Positions 34,939 through 43,104 of a stretch of 61,634 nucleotides of DNA are shown in pieces; position 1 is the first letter of the stretch, and every line of letters begins with the position of its first letter. The translations under genes were made by a program, and so were the position numbers. The notes beneath the pieces were generated by a model. The model made no database searches. It was not told where the DNA came from and saw only the letters and a program-made list of their open reading frames with translations. This DNA comes from Chloroflexota bacterium (lineage in GTDB: Bacteria > Chloroflexota > Dehalococcoidia > Lucifugimonadales > Lucifugimonadaceae): contig JABHBJ010000002.1 of assembly GCA_018673955.1 (NCBI GenBank), positions 1-61,634 of the forward strand, in the 5' to 3' direction.

Positions 34939-35829
34939 CTATTGAGCGATCAAAGCGTTTGCTCTGCCCGACAGATTGTTCCGGTCGGGCTTGTACAGAT
35001 ACTCAACATCAGGACTTAGTTCTTCGAGATAGAGAATCTCTTTGATTTCACCTAGTTGTACTGCCACAACGTAACATGCCTCTTCAGGAAGACGGAAGAA
35101 CACACAGCCATCTTTATTCGTTGTGGACTTATGTAAACCTGTCAGCACCGAAGTTGCTGCAATAGTTACCTCGGAATCGACAGCAGGTTCTCCATCGAAA
35201 CCAACAACTTTCAAGCTACCAGTATGGATTTTTGGATCTCGTTCGTTAGCAAGATTCAAAACGTTCTCTGATTTATCCGATTCACTGTCGTTCGTCATCA
35301 GATCCAGTACTCCCTGTTCGAATTCGCCAGCTTCCTTCGGGGTCATCCAGTCTGGTCCATACTTCAGACGAAAGTACTCTTCGGGCGGATTTGGCACCAT
35401 AAAATTTGTTCCAAGAAAATCGATCTCTTTTAGATTTTCGTGGAGGCTCACAGGAATTTTGACTACCGGCCACTGATAAATACTGTCGTCAATTATGTGA
35501 TAGCAGGTCCAGTCCATTTGAACGCCCGATTTTTTCAGGTCGACGCTCATGTGTAATTCACTATCGATAACTTCTGCCGAGTAGCCATGCTTGCGGAATT
35601 CGACAGCCGCCTGTTCAACAATTTCTTTGGTCAAACCATGTAAGCCGATTACCGACCCTATGTCGAGGTCGTCATCCCAAGCGATGAAAGCTTGATCTCG
35701 TACTGCGCCCAAACATGTACCATGTCTCAAGAAGAACGTCAGTCCGAGTTGATCGAGGATCTGCTTGGCTTCTTTTAGGAGCGTTTCAGCAGTCTCCATA
35801 TTCATCGGTTCGAATACTGTTGAATTCAT
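34939..35829 (-). CDS. LicD family phosphotransferase with C-terminal carboxypeptidase-regulatory-like domain
   Basis: A 296-residue protein. Residues about 10-190 match LicD/FKTN-type transferases that attach phosphocholine or phosphoethanolamine to glycans: LRHGTCLGAVRDQAFIAWDD followed by DLDIG, with catalytic Asp residues, then QMDWTCYHI. Residues about 205-290 resemble a small beta-sandwich (Ig-like/carboxypeptidase regulatory type: GSLKVVGFDGEPAVDSEVTI, then NKDGCVFFRLP). It is upstream of and on the same strand as the cytidylyltransferase, and divergent from the PLP enzyme. The set fits synthesis and transfer of a phosphoethanolamine-like group. No signal peptide is seen. Confidence 0.78.
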   Translation of the reverse strand: MNSTVFEPMNMETAETLLKEAKQILDQLGLTFFLRHGTCLGAVRDQAFIAWDDDLDIGSVIGLHGLTKEIVEQAAVEFRKHGYSAEVIDSELHMSVDLKKSGVQMDWTCYHIIDDSIYQWPVVKIPVSLHENLKEIDFLGTNFMVPNPPEEYFRLKYGPDWMTPKEAGEFEQGVLDLMTNDSESDKSENVLNLANERDPKIHTGSLKVVGFDGEPAVDSEVTIAATSVLTGLHKSTTNKDGCVFFRLPEEACYVVAVQLGEIKEILYLEELSPDVEYLYKPDRNNLSGRANALIAQ

Positions 35830-36113
35830 GACTGAGGTCAGCTCCTAGTAGGTGGATCAAAAGCGCCTGTAGTTTGGGTCAACTGTTGAAGACGGGTTGC
35901 CCAATCATACAGAGATCGAGATGCGAGTCGCAGTGTGGAGCGACTACTTAGGCAACATCTGTCTCATTTCGATCAGTGGCAATAACGATATGCCTTCTGA
36001 AAGAACGTCTTTTGGGTGCTGCGTACAGAAAGCTACCCCAGCTGTAAGTTTTTATGTAATCCGAGCGAATTTACTGTTGGTATTCGCACTTGAAACTTGA
36101 GAAAAGGAACTTG

Positions 36114-37301
36114 ATGTTAGTAGACCTTAGCCCTATTCCGATATCACCGAACGAACGCAAAATACTAAGCAAGATCGAGCAAGTCAGCGCCGAATCAGGC
36201 TCTCACTCACCCAGTATTGCCACCATTCAACTAACGATTCCAGAGATCGAAGTTGATATCGACGCCTGTTACCTGTCGAATCCGCTTGCAACCGACCTTT
36301 TCTGGTCTCATTTCAATGCCGATCTGCTCGCAGACCCCGACCACTTCAAAAGTATGCTTGAGGCATACCCTTCTCAAAACAGAGCTATTGCAGAACGTCT
36401 TTCTGGTTCGCTTGGAATCGACTCGAACCGCTTGTTCATCACCAACGGTGCAACCGAAGCGATTCAAGCTGTGCTCCACAACTACACATCACACATCCAC
36501 ATATCGATTCCAACATTCTCGCCTTATTACGAGTTTGCAGTCGATGGCACACAGGTAACTAAGTACGAGCTTGATCCCGCCAATAACTTTGCTGTAGATC
36601 CTAACGATTACGTACGATCTGTTCTTCAAAGCAATGCCGATACAGCGGTATTGATTTCACCAAACAACCCTGATGGTTATGTGATCCCAGATAGCGATTT
36701 AGATTTCATCCTTTCGAAGCTCAAGGGACTCAAAACCATCATCGTTGATGAGAGTTTTATTCACTTCTCTGATCGACCAACACCTAATGATCAATTGCCT
36801 AGTTTGGCCGGAATCACAGAGAAGTACGACAACATCACGATCGTAAAAAGCATGTCGAAGGATTTTGGTATAGCGGGTATTCGTGCCGGTTACGCAATCA
36901 TGAATCCTGAACGGGTGACACAGCTTTTGAATCACGGGTATCTGTGGAACACCAGCGGGATCGCTGAATACTTCTTTGGTCTGTTCGATCGTCCAGAGTT
37001 CTTAATTGAATATCGACAAAAATTGGCAACCTACAAGACTTACATCGATAAGTTCACCCAAACGACGTCTGCATTCGATTTCGTGCAACCTTTCCAAACC
37101 AGCGCCAATTTCCAACTAATGCAAATGCCGACTGGCATTTCGGCCGAAGTTGTAGCAGGCCTGTTGCTTGTACGACACGGTATTTACGCTCGAAGCTGTG
37201 GAGATAAAATCGGTCTCAACGGACAGTTCTTACGTGTCGCCATTCGAACAGAATCTGAGAATACGAAAATACTTAGTGCGCTCAAAGAAGTTTTGAGCTA
37301 G
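36114..37301 (+). CDS. PLP-dependent aminotransferase class I/II (HisC/CobD-like)
   Basis: A fold-type I PLP enzyme of about 395 residues, closest to histidinol-phosphate aminotransferase or threonine-phosphate decarboxylase. Visible motifs are FITNGATEAIQAVL (phosphate-binding region), LISPNNPDGYVIP, IVDESFIHFSD (the PLP-binding Asp) and KSMSKDFGIAGIRAGY (the PLP lysine). ATG 36114 has AAAGGA upstream and is preferred to TTG 36090. It is divergent from licD-like and the cytidylyltransferase gene. In Campylobacter capsule clusters, related enzymes decarboxylate phosphoserine to phosphoethanolamine, so that role is plausible here. HisC activity cannot be excluded. Confidence 0.78.
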   Translation: MLVDLSPIPISPNERKILSKIEQVSAESGSHSPSIATIQLTIPEIEVDIDACYLSNPLATDLFWSHFNADLLADPDHFKSMLEAYPSQNRAIAERLSGSLGIDSNRLFITNGATEAIQAVLHNYTSHIHISIPTFSPYYEFAVDGTQVTKYELDPANNFAVDPNDYVRSVLQSNADTAVLISPNNPDGYVIPDSDLDFILSKLKGLKTIIVDESFIHFSDRPTPNDQLPSLAGITEKYDNITIVKSMSKDFGIAGIRAGYAIMNPERVTQLLNHGYLWNTSGIAEYFFGLFDRPEFLIEYRQKLATYKTYIDKFTQTTSAFDFVQPFQTSANFQLMQMPTGISAEVVAGLLLVRHGIYARSCGDKIGLNGQFLRVAIRTESENTKILSALKEVLS

Positions 37302-37321
37302 TACGAACATCACAATCAAAA

Positions 37322-37356
37322 AAAACGCGCCAACTCATTTCGAGCCGGCGCGTTTT
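37322..37356. terminator. Bidirectional terminator
   Basis: A 10-bp perfect stem, AAAACGCGCC paired with GGCGCGTTTT, separated by a 15-base loop. It gives A-rich and T-rich flanks on each side, so it can stop transcription of both the aminotransferase gene and the convergent dehydrogenase gene. Confidence 0.8.
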
Positions 37357-37380
37357 GTATCCAAAGATTAGTCGAGAGAC

Positions 37381-38466
37381 CTAAGGCATGGATATTCCGA
37401 GGTCGAGTTCTGAACTCATCGAGTTGAACCACTCCACGACCTCTTTGTGATACGGAATACCCTTTTCCTTGCGCACTGCTGCTTCTTCGTGCTCTGGCAG
37501 CCCAGCGTAGTAGACACGATCATGACCCGGTGCAGGCTTGGTGTTCGCCAACTTGGTCAATAATCGATCCATATCGGCTTTGAACTCATCAACGTCAGTG
37601 AACGCATCGATATTGAACGCCATGACGAAAAATGAGTAGTTACGATCGGCGATAAAACCAGGGCCATTTCCAGAGAGAATTCCCGACATAATGTCGGCGA
37701 TAGCGGCAAAGCCGTAACCCTTGTGCCCCCCGTTCTCTCGAGTACCACCGAACGGCAGCATATTGAATGATCCAAAATCTGGCACATCAACCGCTTCCAT
37801 TATCGGTGAACCATCAATGTCAGCGATCCAGCCGGGTTCGAGCTTCGACCCAATCCGCCTAGTCAATGTCAGCTTGTTTGCGGCAACCTGCGTAGTAGCA
37901 ACATCGAATACAAACGGAGGCATTCTGTCGGCAGGTGCGCCCCAAGCAATAGGCTGAGTACCAAATGCCGGTTCCGCTCCGTTTGTGGGCACTTGGGCGC
38001 CTCCACCTGCCGATACCATAGCCATTCCGACCATGTCCTCTTCGATTGCCTGCATCACGTAGTAGGCAAGCATTCCGAAGTGCCGGGTATTTTTGACGGC
38101 AACTGCGCCCATACCATGCTCCCGAGCCTTCTCAATCGCAAGATTCATAGCGCGAGGCCCGAGGTGTATTCCAAGACCTTCATCGCCGTCCCACGTTGCA
38201 GTTACCGAAGACTCTCTGACAGTTTTGACTTCGGGTCGAGGGTTATATGTGCCTTCGCCGTAACTGGCGATGTAGGCTCTTAGCATGTTCGAAATCCCGT
38301 GACTTTCGCAACCACGTAGATCACTAGTCATTAACACATCAGCACAGGATTCAGCCTCATCGGCAGGGAGTCCCATCTTTTCGAACACAGCCTGCGTTCC
38401 AGCTCGAGCTTTCTCTTGTGAAACCAGTACCTGATCTTTTTCCGGAACAAGAAAATGCTTGAGCAT
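37381..38466 (-). CDS. Malate/L-lactate dehydrogenase family oxidoreductase (Ldh2 type)
   Basis: A 361-residue NAD(P)-dependent 2-hydroxyacid dehydrogenase of the malate/L-lactate dehydrogenase (PF02615-like) family, unrelated to classical LDH. Family signatures are SDLRGCESHGISN, ARAMNLAIEKAREHG-type helix, VKNTRHFGMLAYYV, VSAGGGAQVPTNGAEPAFGT, and NGGHKGYGFAAIADIMSG. It converges with the PLP enzyme across a terminator. Likely substrates are ureidoglycolate-, sulfolactate- or sugar-derived hydroxyacids. The exact one is unknown. The start ATG is at 38466. Confidence 0.85.
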   Translation of the reverse strand: MLKHFLVPEKDQVLVSQEKARAGTQAVFEKMGLPADEAESCADVLMTSDLRGCESHGISNMLRAYIASYGEGTYNPRPEVKTVRESSVTATWDGDEGLGIHLGPRAMNLAIEKAREHGMGAVAVKNTRHFGMLAYYVMQAIEEDMVGMAMVSAGGGAQVPTNGAEPAFGTQPIAWGAPADRMPPFVFDVATTQVAANKLTLTRRIGSKLEPGWIADIDGSPIMEAVDVPDFGSFNMLPFGGTRENGGHKGYGFAAIADIMSGILSGNGPGFIADRNYSFFVMAFNIDAFTDVDEFKADMDRLLTKLANTKPAPGHDRVYYAGLPEHEEAAVRKEKGIPYHKEVVEWFNSMSSELDLGISMP

Positions 38467-38588
38467 TTGTTGAACTAACCTCTCAGTTTCAGACTTTTTG
38501 GGGCGGCTTTTGCACCGTAATGCCGGCGGGATTTTACGCCTGAAAATAGAGATATGGCACCTATATTTAGGTACGTTCAGTAACTAGT

Positions 38589-38884
38589 TATGATCTGTCA
38601 GAACTCAGAGTCGGGGCAGAATCTCATCATTACTCATTTGCTGAGGAGGTATGTTAATGTCTTCCCCACACTGCTTGTCGACGTCCGTGTCCAAGAGGAG
38701 ATACCGAACTTAGCATCGATATACGATTTCTTATTGCCGAGATTGTGGAGGGCATTTCAATGAACGCACTAGTACACCGTTAAATGATCGCCAGTTACCG
38801 ACTGACATTGTTTTGATCGCTGTGCTCTGGCGGTTGAGATTCAAGTTCGGGTTTCGTGATGCCGATGAACTAACGTTGCAGTAA
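38589..38884 (+). mobile_element. Relic of the 5' part of an IS6-like insertion sequence
   Basis: An inverted-repeat-like end (GATCTGTCAGAACTCAG, 38592-38608) lies about 190 bases before a frame at 38795-38884. That frame encodes LPTDIVLIAVLWRLRFKFG and then FRDADEL. This matches the N-terminus of IS6-family transposases (the EIILLAVRWYLRF-LSYRDVEEL region). The frame stops at 38882 and the rest of the transposase is absent. The remainder of the gap 38467-38922 shows no gene. The end sequence resembles the ends found at 57380-57402 and 61213-61236. Confidence 0.5.
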
Positions 38885-38922
38885 GAATTCTCAGTCAGTC
38901 AGGTCTCACTTGCAATCCAACA

Positions 38923-39876
38923 TTAAGTTCTCACACCGAATTTAGAATTAAATTCCGCCCAATCACTATCGGAAACATTGTTGGTTGCACTCGAGAAGGC
39001 CTCTTCAAATTCTTGTGGATTGGATGGACCGGTGAGGACGATTCCATTTCCTCTAACTGGAGCACATAATGCAAACTCCATCGCAAAATCGCGAATATTG
39101 AGATCGCGTTCTCGGCACCACTCCCACATCTCGATAGCGCGTTCTACTGCGACAGGATCCAAGTGGCTTCCAACGGCAGCCGGAGGAAGGGGGGCTCCTT
39201 TCTCGACAAACGACTCGTCTGCTATTTGAAGTTTCGGTTGGGGGCCGGCGAGCATTGAGCCACCTAACGGACTTCCTATGAGAATTCCTACATCGTTCTT
39301 CAACGCGAGCGGAATAGTGGCTGACGCGAGTGATTGATCAAGCAAGGTGTAGTCCAAATATGACAATACAATGTCTATCTCACCCGTTTCTATCGCTCGT
39401 CGATGATATTCAGGCTGCCTCACTCCGATCCCAATGTGACCGATACGTCCTTTTGACTTCCAGTCGACTAACACCTCAAGGCAGGTGTCTAGTGGTGCTT
39501 CGATGTCGTATCTTGGACCATGAATTAGCACCGAATCCACATAATCTGTCTGGAGCTTTTTAAAGCTATTTTCAAGACTCCATGTGGTTGCCTTTTTAGA
39601 AAAATCACGGAGATAACGCGGATGGGAACCTACTTTCGTTTGTAGGTAGACCTGATCTCGCCATCCTCCTACCAATGCGAGGCCAAAACGTCGCTCACTG
39701 ACTCCGTAAAACGGAGATGTGTCAACGAAATTAATACCGGATTCAATCGCCCCACGTATTGTGTTAACCGCGTTTTCGTCAGATTGGCCGGGATAACCCA
39801 GATGCCCGCCACCTAAACCGAGAGCTGTCGGTTTCATCTCGGTTCGACCTAATCTTCGGGTCTCAAGAGATGCCAT
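38923..39876 (-). CDS. Aldo/keto reductase
   Basis: A 317-residue NADPH-type oxidoreductase with the TIM-barrel fold. The catalytic tetrad is visible as Asp and Tyr in NFVDTSPFYG, Lys in LQTKVGS and His in LIHGP. The N-terminus LGRTEMKPTALGLGG is typical. The sequence resembles L-galactose or D-threo-aldose dehydrogenase-like members, which act on aldoses. AAGGAAG precedes the ATG at nine bases. It is followed by a small NIPSNAP-like gene lying upstream on the same strand. A role in sugar oxidation or reduction fits the rest of the region. Confidence 0.85.
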   Translation of the reverse strand: MASLETRRLGRTEMKPTALGLGGGHLGYPGQSDENAVNTIRGAIESGINFVDTSPFYGVSERRFGLALVGGWRDQVYLQTKVGSHPRYLRDFSKKATTWSLENSFKKLQTDYVDSVLIHGPRYDIEAPLDTCLEVLVDWKSKGRIGHIGIGVRQPEYHRRAIETGEIDIVLSYLDYTLLDQSLASATIPLALKNDVGILIGSPLGGSMLAGPQPKLQIADESFVEKGAPLPPAAVGSHLDPVAVERAIEMWEWCRERDLNIRDFAMEFALCAPVRGNGIVLTGPSNPQEFEEAFSSATNNVSDSDWAEFNSKFGVRT

Positions 39877-39956
39877 TTATCGACTTCCTTAATTCGTCAG
39901 GTCAGAGCTGAGAAATCTCTGAATCGGGACAACAGCCAGCCCAACATTAAGATTGG

Positions 39957-40277
39957 CTATTCTTCAAACTTTTCAGGTGTAAATAGTTCAAGAAATTCAA
40001 TTCGCTGGCTCTCGATCAAATTTCGCACTTCACCACCAAGTTCGAGAGCCTCGACTGGTAACGTATGCCCGTCGCGAGTGGGGCTTTCAAGCGATTTGTC
40101 CGTCCATTCCAGACAAACAACGTTCTGTTCACCAGGCAGAGTGTAGCCATTGTACGAAATCCTAAATTCGCTCCGCTGCCCAGCAGCGCGGTAAGCCTCA
40201 GCCTGCTTCTGAACTAGTGTGGCTACCCTACGCGCCTCTCCGGGTTTCGTTGTGTACCAACGTCTTACGACATACAT
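39957..40277 (-). CDS. Small dimeric alpha/beta-barrel-like protein (NIPSNAP/ABM-like)
   Basis: A 106-residue soluble protein. It begins MYVVRRWYTTKPG and has a helix (EARRVATLVQKQAEAYRAAG), then two strands (EFRISYNGYTLPG and NVVCLEWTD), then a second helix at the end. This alternation fits a ferredoxin-like dimeric alpha/beta barrel such as NIPSNAP or antibiotic-biosynthesis monooxygenase proteins. No catalytic motif is certain. It is followed by the aldo/keto reductase on the same strand, about 80 bases away. AGGAT lies eight bases before the ATG. Confidence 0.6.
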   Translation of the reverse strand: MYVVRRWYTTKPGEARRVATLVQKQAEAYRAAGQRSEFRISYNGYTLPGEQNVVCLEWTDKSLESPTRDGHTLPVEALELGGEVRNLIESQRIEFLELFTPEKFEE

Positions 40278-40403
40278 TATGGCATCCTGACTATTCGACT
40301 ACTAAATATTTTAAGACGGACTATAAGTACCCGTAATTGTGGCACGAACGTCGACATTTTGGGCTGTATCACCTTGGCAAGGGTCTGTAAGGGCCCATGA
40401 GTA

Positions 40404-40883
40404 TCAAGCGATCTGGTCGACACCACTCAGTTTTTGCAATACAAGAAGTACATCATCAACGTGTCTCGTCACATTGATTTCGTCAGTGAAAGCTCCCTGG
40501 CAAATTCCGACTTTATCAACGACGAACGTTGCCCTCCGAACCGGTACTAACCCTAAAGTCCAGCTGCGCTTTACACCGAACAATTTGCTCAAATCGCCAT
40601 CTGAATCCGAAACAAGGTTAAACGGAAGATCATTCTGCTCACGAAACTGTCTATGGCTTTCAGCGTCATTGGGGCTAATACCGATTAACACAGCGTCATG
40701 ACTCAATATCTCCTCGTAGCTGTCACGGTACGAGCGGGCTTCAAGTGTTCAGCCACGGGTAAAGTCCTTCGGGTAGAAGTAAACAACGATATTCTTCTTG
40801 CCTTTGAATTCCGACGTTCGAAACGGCTCACCATTGTCTAGTTCCGTCTCGAATTCAGGGATATTCTGACCGATTTCCAGCAT
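40404..40883 (-). CDS. Probable selenocysteine peroxiredoxin (Bcp/AhpC-TSA family)
   Basis: A 159-residue peroxiredoxin that reads through one in-frame TGA at 40749-40751. The frame starts at ATG 40883. Residues 36-44 read FYPKDFTRG. The TGA is codon 45 and is followed by TLEARSYRDSYEE. In this family the same place reads PKDFTPGCT, where Cys is the peroxidatic residue, so the TGA stands precisely for the catalytic Cys. Homology continues after it without frameshift: LIGISPNDAESHRQF, FNLVSDSDGDL and ATFVVDKVGI. The usual second Cys four residues later is Arg. The product would reduce peroxides using cellular thiols. No selenocysteine machinery gene is in the window. Confidence 0.85.
40713..40734 (-). 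promoter_or_regulatory. SECIS-like hairpin downstream of the peroxiredoxin TGA
   Basis: On the minus strand, 14 bases after the TGA, a perfect 6-bp stem (CTCGTA paired with TACGAG) encloses the loop CCGTGACAGC. An extra C-G pair leaves GTGACA as the apical loop, with GU first. A short stem about 15-40 bases downstream of the UGA with a G near the start of its loop is the bacterial SECIS pattern. Its binding by SelB is inferred. Confidence 0.6.
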
Positions 40884-41205
40884 GACTTTTTTAGTGCTCT
40901 AATTCTAGTTTTGTGAGAACTCAGCTTGGCCAACTCCGGCCAGATTCTCTAGGCAATGGTTGGCTCGGCTTGAAGCTTTGCGACATCGTTCCAGCCTCAA
41001 TTCACCCGAGCAGACCGAGGTATCTTCACAACATGATGGGGTTATTCTAATTATCTGCTCTGATGGACTGGTTATCTAGGGATCTGTCAGGGAGAAGAAA
41101 ACACCTCAATCGATACGGGTGACAACGAAAGAGTCGTTAGAATCATTGTCGGATTGAGGGATTTGATTCCGTTTGGAATCTCCGGAGCAATTCATTAAAA
41201 AATAG
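40884..41205. other. Intergenic gap without a recognisable gene
   Basis: About 320 bases between the divergent peroxiredoxin and membrane-protein genes. It presumably holds both promoters. One weak hairpin (GGCCAACTCCGGCC, near 40930) and a TCTGTCAG word at about 41083 resembling the IS ends were noticed. No gene or RNA can be supported. Confidence 0.4.
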
Positions 41206-41877
41206 ATGCAGCATCAATCACACGAAAAATTAAAGCTCTCCAAATCCTATGACGTTCACAGTCGCCACGATGACGACCTAACGGCGCAGTTCGAGCAGAT
41301 TTCTGAATTTGAATTGGCAGCAGAACAGGGTGATTGGAAGAAATTCAAGAACATAGTCAATCGTGACGGTTCGGTTTTTCTAAAGCTGATGAGAAGAGAT
41401 GATGGAGATCCAAGGCTCCGATTGCCTCTTATTCAAAGCGGAGAGCTAGAAGATAGATTTACAGAGTCGCTCAAGAAGTTTGGAAAATCATGGTCACACT
41501 TGATGCCATGGTGGGCGAGGTTGGGTTACAAATACGAGGCGATGCTTACGTGGGTAAGCATGGCGCTTGTACTAGGCGCCGTTGCTGGGGCGGCGACAGG
41601 GAATTCGGGATTCGGCGGAGCATCCGGGGCTGGTGCGATATTGATCCTAATGGTTGTCGACAACTCTGAGCCGAGATTCCAAGGGAGCCCCAGATGGTGG
41701 GTGCGACTGACCTACCGTAAACCTAAATTAATGCTAAATCGATGGCGTATGGTGGTCTATCTGATTGCGGCTTTGATGATCAGTTGGGCGGCATTGGCCG
41801 ATACATTCAGGACACCTACGCAGAACTGTGAAGGGTTGAGTCCGGCAGATCTTGTTGCTCTAAACGGCTGCAATTAA
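41206..41877 (+). CDS. Hypothetical membrane protein
   Basis: A 223-residue protein that I do not recognise. The N-terminal about 110 residues are soluble and charged (for example HSRHDDDLTAQFEQISEFEL). Three hydrophobic segments follow: WVSMALVLGAVAGAATG, a glycine-rich GFGGASGAGAILILMVV, and MVVYLIAALMISWAAL. The loop between the second and third is basic and aromatic. The C-terminus has two cysteines (NCEGLSPADLVALNGC) that could form a disulfide outside. It is a single gene with no clear partner. Confidence 0.6.
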   Translation: MQHQSHEKLKLSKSYDVHSRHDDDLTAQFEQISEFELAAEQGDWKKFKNIVNRDGSVFLKLMRRDDGDPRLRLPLIQSGELEDRFTESLKKFGKSWSHLMPWWARLGYKYEAMLTWVSMALVLGAVAGAATGNSGFGGASGAGAILILMVVDNSEPRFQGSPRWWVRLTYRKPKLMLNRWRMVVYLIAALMISWAALADTFRTPTQNCEGLSPADLVALNGCN

Positions 41878-42085
41878 TCTTCCCCTATCCGCGTACCCAT
41901 ACGGTTGCCATGTAGTAATTCGAAACTTTAAAGCTGTTACATTTCATTTGAGTGAATCCAGAACAACACTTTGCGATCAGTGACCGGAGTCAAATTACTG
42001 GTCAGCAGTAGGGGTACACCACTAATTACACCTGAAATATCGCATTCTTGATGATCGGCGAGATCGAGGAATGGAGCTGGATAGG

Positions 42086-42940
42086 ATGACCGACACTTCT
42101 AATTCCCGCACCGTGGTCGTAGATGCCGCTGCGCACGCTTGGGTAGTGGGTGATCCGCTATACCCACTGGATCCCGCAATCGCTACTTGCCCGGACAACA
42201 TGCCGGTGATCGACGAGTCTGCTGAGCACTTGATCGCCCGTATGAACACGCTTGGAATCGATGAAACCGTAATCAGCCATGTTTGCTATTACGGTCGAGA
42301 CAACAGTTATACGGCACATTGCGTGAACTCTTACCCGGAGAGATTCACCGGGGTGGGTTTGCTGGTAGGTTATCGACTACATTCTCCTGACGATTATGAA
42401 AATCCGGCAAGGCTCGAACGTCTCATGCGCGAGGATGGACTCTCTGGGTTACGACTCAGTCCGATTTACGATCCAAACGCCGTGTGGTTGAACGATCCAG
42501 TGTCCTACCCGCTGTGGAACAAGGCTCAAGAGCTAGGTGCCGTGTTCAACATATTCGCCGCACCACACCAAATTGCCCAGATAGGCGACATGGCGGCTCG
42601 TTTCCCTGGGGTCAATATCGTGGTCGACCACTTCGCCATGATCGACATCACTGCCTCTGATGTAGAGGGCTTCAACCCCCTACTCGATCTTCGAAAGTTT
42701 CCGAACGTTTATATTCGAACGTCATTGCACAACCCGTCTCGTCAGGAACTTCCGTATACAGACATGTGGCCTTACCTCGAACGGGCATATGACTCGTTCG
42801 GACCGCAAAAGCTGATCTACGCCTCCGATTACGAGCTGCTTATCATGAAGGATTTGATCCCGTTCTTTACATCAGAGGATAAAAAATGGATTCTCGGGCG
42901 AAACGCGTTGTCCATATATCGGGACAATATACGCACCTAA
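42086..42940 (+). CDS. Amidohydrolase family protein (amidohydrolase_2 type)
   Basis: A metal-dependent hydrolase or decarboxylase with a TIM barrel, about 284 residues. It starts VVVDAAAHAWVVG, where the usual DxHxH metal motif is reduced to a single His. Other family landmarks are the segment VVDHFAMIDI (His) and LIYASDYELL (the catalytic Asp). ATG 42086 has GGAG nine bases upstream; an ATG at 42071 adds five residues. Members act on lactones, amides or aromatic acids. It precedes the unclassified barrel protein and the second ABC system, so it may process a solute taken up by that transporter. Confidence 0.8.
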   Translation: MTDTSNSRTVVVDAAAHAWVVGDPLYPLDPAIATCPDNMPVIDESAEHLIARMNTLGIDETVISHVCYYGRDNSYTAHCVNSYPERFTGVGLLVGYRLHSPDDYENPARLERLMREDGLSGLRLSPIYDPNAVWLNDPVSYPLWNKAQELGAVFNIFAAPHQIAQIGDMAARFPGVNIVVDHFAMIDITASDVEGFNPLLDLRKFPNVYIRTSLHNPSRQELPYTDMWPYLERAYDSFGPQKLIYASDYELLIMKDLIPFFTSEDKKWILGRNALSIYRDNIRT

Positions 42941-43104
42941 CCTGATTCGTTACGCCGATGTGCAAAGCCTTCTTCATAGAGATCTTTTCGACAGATCAGT
43001 TGAGAGAATTACAACGAAGGACCGGTCGATGGCTGCTAGAATCTCGCCATTCACGACCGTAGAAAGTACTTCGAAACTCACTTTGCCTCAGAAAAGAGCT
43101 GATT

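Noticed and set aside
40339-40701. Plus-strand frame of 120 residues opposite the peroxiredoxin
   Set aside because: It is the shadow of the peroxiredoxin gene. The minus-strand frame has strong homology on both sides of the TGA.
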